DNA of 64,000 nucleotides from Rubellimicrobium arenae (GTDB taxonomy: Bacteria; Pseudomonadota; Alphaproteobacteria; Rhodobacterales; Rhodobacteraceae), in NCBI RefSeq assembly GCF_017916275.1, contig NZ_JAFMST010000004.1:248001-312000 (forward strand), in the 5' to 3' direction. Positions within the stretch are counted from its first letter, which is position 1, and each line of letters begins with the position of its first letter. A program made the translations under genes and the position numbers. The notes under the pieces were generated by a model. That model saw only the letters and a list, made by a program, of their open reading frames with translations. It did no database searches and was not told the DNA's origin. Below are positions 60,179 through 64,000 of the stretch, in pieces.

Positions 60179-61921
60179 ATGGGTGCCTTCCTCGACGTCT
60201 CCGAATCGCTCACCGGCCGGCGCTGGATCGGCCCCAGCCTCGAAGAGGATCGCCTGGCCGAGGCGATGGCCCGCGACGCCCGGCTCGATCGGGCGCTGGC
60301 CCTGACCCTGGTGCGGCGCGGGATCGGCATCGACCAGGCGCCGGGCTTCCTCGATCCGCGCCTGCGCGACCTCCTTCCCGACCCGCTGACGCTCCGCGAC
60401 ATGGGGCCTGCCGCCGACCGCTTCCTCCAGGCGGTGCAGCGGGGGGAACGGATCGCCGTCTTCGCCGACTACGACGTGGACGGCGGGGCCTCGGCCGCGC
60501 TGCTGCTGACCTGGCTGCGCCGCATGGGGCGGAACGCCACGCTTTATATCCCCGACCGCATCGAGGAAGGCTACGGCCCCAACGAACCCGCGATGGCCCG
60601 CCTCGCCGCCGCGCATGACCTGATCGTCTGCGTGGACTGCGGCACCCTGTCCCACGGGCCCATCGCGGCGGCGGCCGGGGCGGACGTGATCGTCCTCGAC
60701 CACCACATGGGCGGCGAGACCCTCCCCGACTGCGTGGCCGTGGTGAACCCCAACCGCCAGGACGAATCGGGCGACCTCGGCCATCTCTGCGCGGCGGGCG
60801 TGGTCTTCCTCCTGCTCGTGGAGGCGAACCGGCGGCTCAAGGCCCAGGGCCAAGCCGGCCCCGACCTCATGGCCATGCTCGACCTCGTGGCGCTGGCCAC
60901 CGTGGCCGACGTGGCCCCGCTGACGGGGGTCAACCGCGCGCTGGTGCGGCAGGGGCTCGTCATCATGGCCAAGCGGCAGCGTCCGGGCCTTGCCGCGCTG
61001 GCCGACATCGCCGCGCTCAACACCGCGCCCAGCGCCTACCACCTGGGCTATGTCCTCGGGCCGCGCGTCAACGCCGGGGGGCGGGTCGGGCAGGCCGACC
61101 TGGGCGCGCGACTCCTGGCCACCGACGACCCGCACGAGGCGCAGGCCCTGGCCGAACGCCTGAACGCCCACAACATCGAGCGCCGCGAGATCGAGGCCGG
61201 CGTCCAGGCCGCCGCCATGGCCCAGGCCGAAGGGCGCGGCGACGGCCCTCTGGCCTGGGCGGCGGGGGACGGCTGGCACCCCGGCGTGGTCGGCATCGTC
61301 GCCGCCCGCCTCAAGGAAGCCACCCAGCGCCCCGCCGTGGTGATCGCGCTGGACGGCGACATCGGCAAGGGTTCGGCCCGTTCGGTCCCGGGCGTGGACA
61401 TCGGCGCGGCCATCCACCGGCTCGCGGGCGAAGGGCTGCTGCTGCGCGGCGGCGGCCACAGGATGGCCGCGGGCCTCACGGTGGAACGGGACCGGCTCCC
61501 CGCCGCCATGGAGCGCCTGTCCGATCTGCTGGCCCGCCAGGGCGCGGGGGCGACCGGGCCCCGGGACCTGCCGCTCGACGGGCTGCTGATGCCCAAGGCC
61601 GCGCGCACCGACCTCGTGGAATCCATCGAAAAGGCGGGGCCGTTCGGCGCTGCCGCCCCCTCGCCGCGATTCGCGTTCAGCGACCTTACCGTGGCGATGC
61701 AGCGGATCGTCGGGAACGGGCATCTCAAGATCGCCTTTAACGACGGCATGGGCGGGCGGCTCGACGCCATCGCCTTCGGCGCGGCCGAGGGTCCCCTGGC
61801 CCGTCTCCTGCCGGGCAGCGGGCGGTTCCACATCGCCGGGCGGCTCGAGATCAACACTTGGCAGGGCCGCCGCACGGTGCAGCTCCAGCTCGAGGATGCG
61901 GCCCCGGCCCTGCGACGCTGA
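60179..61921 (+). CDS. recJ: Single-stranded-DNA-specific exonuclease RecJ
   Basis: This 580-residue enzyme has the DHH/DHHA1 architecture: FADYDVDGGASAALLL (motif I), IPDRIEEGYGPN, VDCGTL, VLDHHMGG (DHH motif), NPNRQDE and the C-terminal GGGGHRMAAG motif. It degrades single-stranded DNA 5' to 3' in recombination and mismatch repair. Length is normal. Confidence 0.94.
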   Translation: MGAFLDVSESLTGRRWIGPSLEEDRLAEAMARDARLDRALALTLVRRGIGIDQAPGFLDPRLRDLLPDPLTLRDMGPAADRFLQAVQRGERIAVFADYDVDGGASAALLLTWLRRMGRNATLYIPDRIEEGYGPNEPAMARLAAAHDLIVCVDCGTLSHGPIAAAAGADVIVLDHHMGGETLPDCVAVVNPNRQDESGDLGHLCAAGVVFLLLVEANRRLKAQGQAGPDLMAMLDLVALATVADVAPLTGVNRALVRQGLVIMAKRQRPGLAALADIAALNTAPSAYHLGYVLGPRVNAGGRVGQADLGARLLATDDPHEAQALAERLNAHNIERREIEAGVQAAAMAQAEGRGDGPLAWAAGDGWHPGVVGIVAARLKEATQRPAVVIALDGDIGKGSARSVPGVDIGAAIHRLAGEGLLLRGGGHRMAAGLTVERDRLPAAMERLSDLLARQGAGATGPRDLPLDGLLMPKAARTDLVESIEKAGPFGAAAPSPRFAFSDLTVAMQRIVGNGHLKIAFNDGMGGRLDAIAFGAAEGPLARLLPGSGRFHIAGRLEINTWQGRRTVQLQLEDAAPALRR

Positions 61922-61950
61922 GTTTCCTTCGGGAAACCGCGCAAGGCCCC

Positions 61951-61979
61951 TTGCCCTCCCCCGCGGCATTGTCTAATCA
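61951..61979 (+). promoter_or_regulatory. Promoter of the first tRNA-Glu gene
   Basis: TTGCCC (61951-61956) and TAATCA (61974-61979) are 17 bases apart, 15 bases before the tRNA 5' end. Confidence 0.65.
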
Positions 61980-61994
61980 GCGCCCACCTGCCGC

Positions 61995-62069
61995 GGCCCG
62001 TTCGTCTATCGGTTAGGACACCAGGTTTTCAACCTGGGAAGAGGGGTTCGACTCCCCTACGGGCTGCCA
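61995..62069 (+). tRNA. tRNA-Glu, anticodon TTC (copy 1)
   Basis: The 75-base sequence folds with acceptor GGCCCGT/ACGGGCT, anticodon stem CCAGG/CCTGG with loop TTTTCAA (anticodon TTC) and T-arm AGGGGTTCGACTCCCCT. CCA is encoded. Confidence 0.96.
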
Positions 62070-62179
62070 GGCTTCCCCACCAGACCCCAGCGTCGCGCCG
62101 TGCAGATTGCCAGACCCTGGCCTGCTGCGCCCATGCCACATGGCCCGTCCGGACGGGCGACGGCGGCTCGCAAGGCCCC

Positions 62180-62208
62180 TTGCCCTCCCCCGCGGCATTG
62201 TCTAATCA
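62180..62208 (+). promoter_or_regulatory. Promoter of the second tRNA-Glu gene
   Basis: Identical to the promoter of copy 1, so the second tRNA can be transcribed independently. Confidence 0.6.
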
Positions 62209-62223
62209 GCGCCCACCTGCCGC

Positions 62224-62298
62224 GGCCCGTTCGTCTATCGGTTAGGACACCAGGTTTTCAACCTGGGAAGAGGGGTTCGACTCCCCTACGGGCTGCCA
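62224..62298 (+). tRNA. tRNA-Glu, anticodon TTC (copy 2)
   Basis: Identical in sequence to the tRNA at 61995-62069, with encoded CCA. Confidence 0.96.
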
Positions 62299-62501
62299 GG
62301 CTTCCCCTTCCGCAGCATCGCCCCTGTGCAGGTCGCCCCGGTCCCGGCAGGCGTAGGCCCGCCAGCCGCCGCCGCCCGCGACCTGCCGCCTTCGCACCGA
62401 ACTTCCGCCCCTTTGCGCGTCTAACCGGCCCCCGCGTCACGCGCCGGGGGGCGGCCTCCTCTCTCCGGCTCCGGACGTCCTGCCCGCTCCGGAGAGACCT
62501 C

Positions 62502-62873
62502 ATGCCCCGCCGCCTCATCGCCGCCCTCGCGCTCTGGCCCAGCCTCGCCCTGGCCGGTCCCGATCTCAGCTACGGCGTCGCCCTCGACGGACGCCACGAC
62601 GCGAGCGAGCTTCACCTCGCCCATTGCGCCGCGGGCTGCTTCGCCCAGGTCACCTACGTGAACCGCTTCCTGCGCGGCGACGCCTGGACCCGGCAGTTCA
62701 CCCTGGACCTCGACGGCCTGTCGGTCGGGGTGACCATCACCGACGGCACCGGCGCGTCGCCCGAACGCGTGGCCGTCACCGCCCCGCCCGGCTTCTACGC
62801 CGAGCCCGCCGAGATCGAGGTGAACGAGGACGCGGACGGCGTCATCGCCCTTTACCCCATCCCCATGTCCTGA
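62502..62873 (+). CDS. Exported hypothetical protein, 123 residues
   Basis: The protein has a signal peptide (LIAALALWPSLALA) and a mature domain of about 105 residues with a single Cys pair (HCAAGCF) and beta-rich sequence (FTLDLDGLSVGVTITDG). GGAGA precedes the ATG. I do not recognise the family. Codon bias and signal support a real periplasmic protein. Confidence 0.65.
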   Translation: MPRRLIAALALWPSLALAGPDLSYGVALDGRHDASELHLAHCAAGCFAQVTYVNRFLRGDAWTRQFTLDLDGLSVGVTITDGTGASPERVAVTAPPGFYAEPAEIEVNEDADGVIALYPIPMS

Positions 62874-63028
62874 GCCCCCCACCCGAGGGACCATGGCGCC
62901 GCCCGGGCGATCCTGCCCCCTCCGGCTCGCATCGCCTTAGAATCGCCCGAAATCCTGCGCCAAGATGCGGGCGGCGGACCGGCTTCGGGCCGCTGGACTG
63001 ACGCACGGCATCAAGGACACCCGCCCCC

Positions 63029-63838
63029 ATGGCGCTACTGAAGATCTTCGACACCGCCGGCTACGGCATGAACATGATCAGCGATTCGCCGCTCCCGGAC
63101 GATGACGACGCCGATCCCGAGGTCGTCGACCAGGTCTACCTCGGGAACGATCGCTACAAGATCATGTTCGCATCGCCGGACGACGACTTCACCTTCACGG
63201 TCTTCGCCGACGACGCCGGCGGCCAGATGATCACCGAACGGGTCGACTTCTTCGAGGGCGGCACCATGGTCCTGCAGCTTTCGGGCGCGCGCACGACCCT
63301 GGACCAGCTCGACCGCGGCCTGAAGGGCATCCTGTCCAAGGACGACACGGTGATCGGGAACCACTTCAGCGAGGTCATCAAGGGCTACAAGGGGAACGAC
63401 ACGCTCCGGGGGAACGCCGGGAACGACCGGCTGCTGGGCGGGGACGGGTCGGACCGCCTGATCGCGGGCACCGGGCACGACATCTTGGACGGCGGCGCGG
63501 GCCGGGACCGGCTGATCGGCGGAACGGACGGCAAGGGCGACGATTTCATCTTTCATGCCACCAGCGAGAGCGCCGTGGGCGCGCGCCATGACGTGATCCT
63601 CAACTTCACCCGGGCCACGGACGACATCGACCTGAGGGACATCGACGCCCGCCCCGAAACCTCGGCCAACGACCGGTTCCACTGGGGCGACACCACGCCC
63701 GGGGATCACGCGGTCTGGTGGAAGGCCACGGCGAACGGCGTCCTGGTCCGGGCCGACGTGACGGGCGACGCCAGGGCCGACTTCGAGGTCTTCATCCAGG
63801 GCGCGGACGAGATCGGCGCCGGCAACGTCCTGCTCTGA
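63029..63838 (+). CDS. Small RTX calcium-binding protein
   Basis: This 269-residue protein has a unique N-terminal domain (residues 1-115; DSPLPDDDDADPEVVDQ, VYLGNDRYKIMFASPDDDF), a short RTX block of four or five nonapeptides (GNDTLRGNAGNDRLLGG; GTGHDILDGGAGRDRLIGG) and the type I secretion-like end (AVGARHDVILNFTRATDDIDLRDID ... DARADFEVFIQG region, ending LL). The C-terminal 100 residues resemble those of the 1216-residue RTX protein, suggesting export by the same system. Confidence 0.85.
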   Translation: MALLKIFDTAGYGMNMISDSPLPDDDDADPEVVDQVYLGNDRYKIMFASPDDDFTFTVFADDAGGQMITERVDFFEGGTMVLQLSGARTTLDQLDRGLKGILSKDDTVIGNHFSEVIKGYKGNDTLRGNAGNDRLLGGDGSDRLIAGTGHDILDGGAGRDRLIGGTDGKGDDFIFHATSESAVGARHDVILNFTRATDDIDLRDIDARPETSANDRFHWGDTTPGDHAVWWKATANGVLVRADVTGDARADFEVFIQGADEIGAGNVLL

Positions 63839-64000
63839 TCCGGCGCGGCGCGGCGGGCGCCCTGGGCAAGAAGCCGCCGCCCCTGCGGCCCGGTCAGCGC
63901 CATTCAGCGCAGCCAGCGGCCCGCATCCCGGCCCGGCTTGACCCGTGGCGCCTCTTCCCGCCCCAATGGACCTGCGCCGTTCGGCCTCGCCGGGCCGAAG

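Larger units (their letters stand above)
61940..62078 (+). repeat. 139-bp direct repeat containing tRNA-Glu, copy 1
   Basis: Base-identical, as far as I can read, to 62169-62307. It includes the promoter hexamers, the whole tRNA and ten or so bases of downstream sequence, which makes it a complete transcription unit copied in tandem. Confidence 0.9.
62169..62307 (+). repeat. 139-bp direct repeat containing tRNA-Glu, copy 2
   Basis: Second copy of 61940-62078, offset by 229 bases. The 90-base spacer between copies holds a perfect palindrome GCCCGTCCGGACGGGC at 62143-62158, possibly the terminator of copy 1. Confidence 0.9.

Overview
The window reads as one continuous stretch of a GC-rich alphaproteobacterial chromosome, most likely a member of the Rhodobacterales (Paracoccaceae/Roseobacteraceae). 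The indicators are a heterotetrameric sarcosine oxidase operon in soxBDAG order, a PutA without its own DNA-binding domain next to a divergent Lrp-type regulator, a class II FBPase (GlpX) beside homoserine dehydrogenase and RecJ, the rluD / short membrane protein divergent pair beside rpoH, many Shine-Dalgarno-led genes coupled by ATGA or GTGA overlaps, and several RTX proteins. No phage, transposase, CRISPR array or rRNA was seen.

Layout. 1-5 kb: 3' end of an M3 oligopeptidase, two oxidoreductases, rpoH, rluD and a small membrane protein. 5-12.6 kb: signalling island, with a tightly coupled operon (HD-GYP response regulator, Tat-exported pterin-binding protein, hybrid kinase with HPt) divergent from a four-PAS hybrid kinase. 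13-18.7 kb: a peroxiredoxin-like protein, then a five-gene cassette of flavoprotein, two-cluster ferredoxin and sulfonate/nitrate-type ABC importer, closed by a strong hairpin. 18.8-22.2 kb: MFS exporter convergent with an Lrp regulator / 49-aa membrane protein / FAD-NAD(P)-binding protein operon. 22.7-31 kb: glycosyltransferase, GtrA flippase-like protein, hexapeptide acetyltransferase, 54-aa membrane protein, beta-helix/PKD/lectin-like protein, RTX protein, DUF2934 protein and an apparently gene-free 0.8 kb stretch. 31.4-35 kb: a 1216-residue RTX protein whose first two thirds are acidic low-complexity repeats. 35.7-42.7 kb: MacB-type ABC system with a His-rich loop, an alkaline phosphatase and a phytase-like esterase, the last two preceded by matching Pho boxes. 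42.8-54 kb: tRNA-Leu, putR/putA, soxBDAG and glutamate dehydrogenase. 54-64 kb: three Tad pseudopilin-type genes, a lipoprotein, hom, glpX, recJ, two tRNA-Glu genes inside a 139-bp tandem duplication, an exported protein and a third small RTX protein.

How the parts fit. putA, soxBDAG and gdh together send proline, sarcosine (from choline/betaine/creatine) and glutamate into central metabolism. phoA, the esterase and the zinc-type ABC system form a phosphate-scavenging block. The 22-31 kb block looks like surface polysaccharide modification plus secreted adhesin/enzyme genes; no type I secretion ABC/MFP pair for the RTX proteins lies in the window. The most interesting candidate systems are the periplasmic pterin-sensing / c-di-GMP operon at 5.1-9.0 kb, the flavoprotein-ferredoxin-ABC cassette at 14.0-18.7 kb, and a near-identical promoter/operator element placed in front of two different operons at 22.3 and 25.1 kb.
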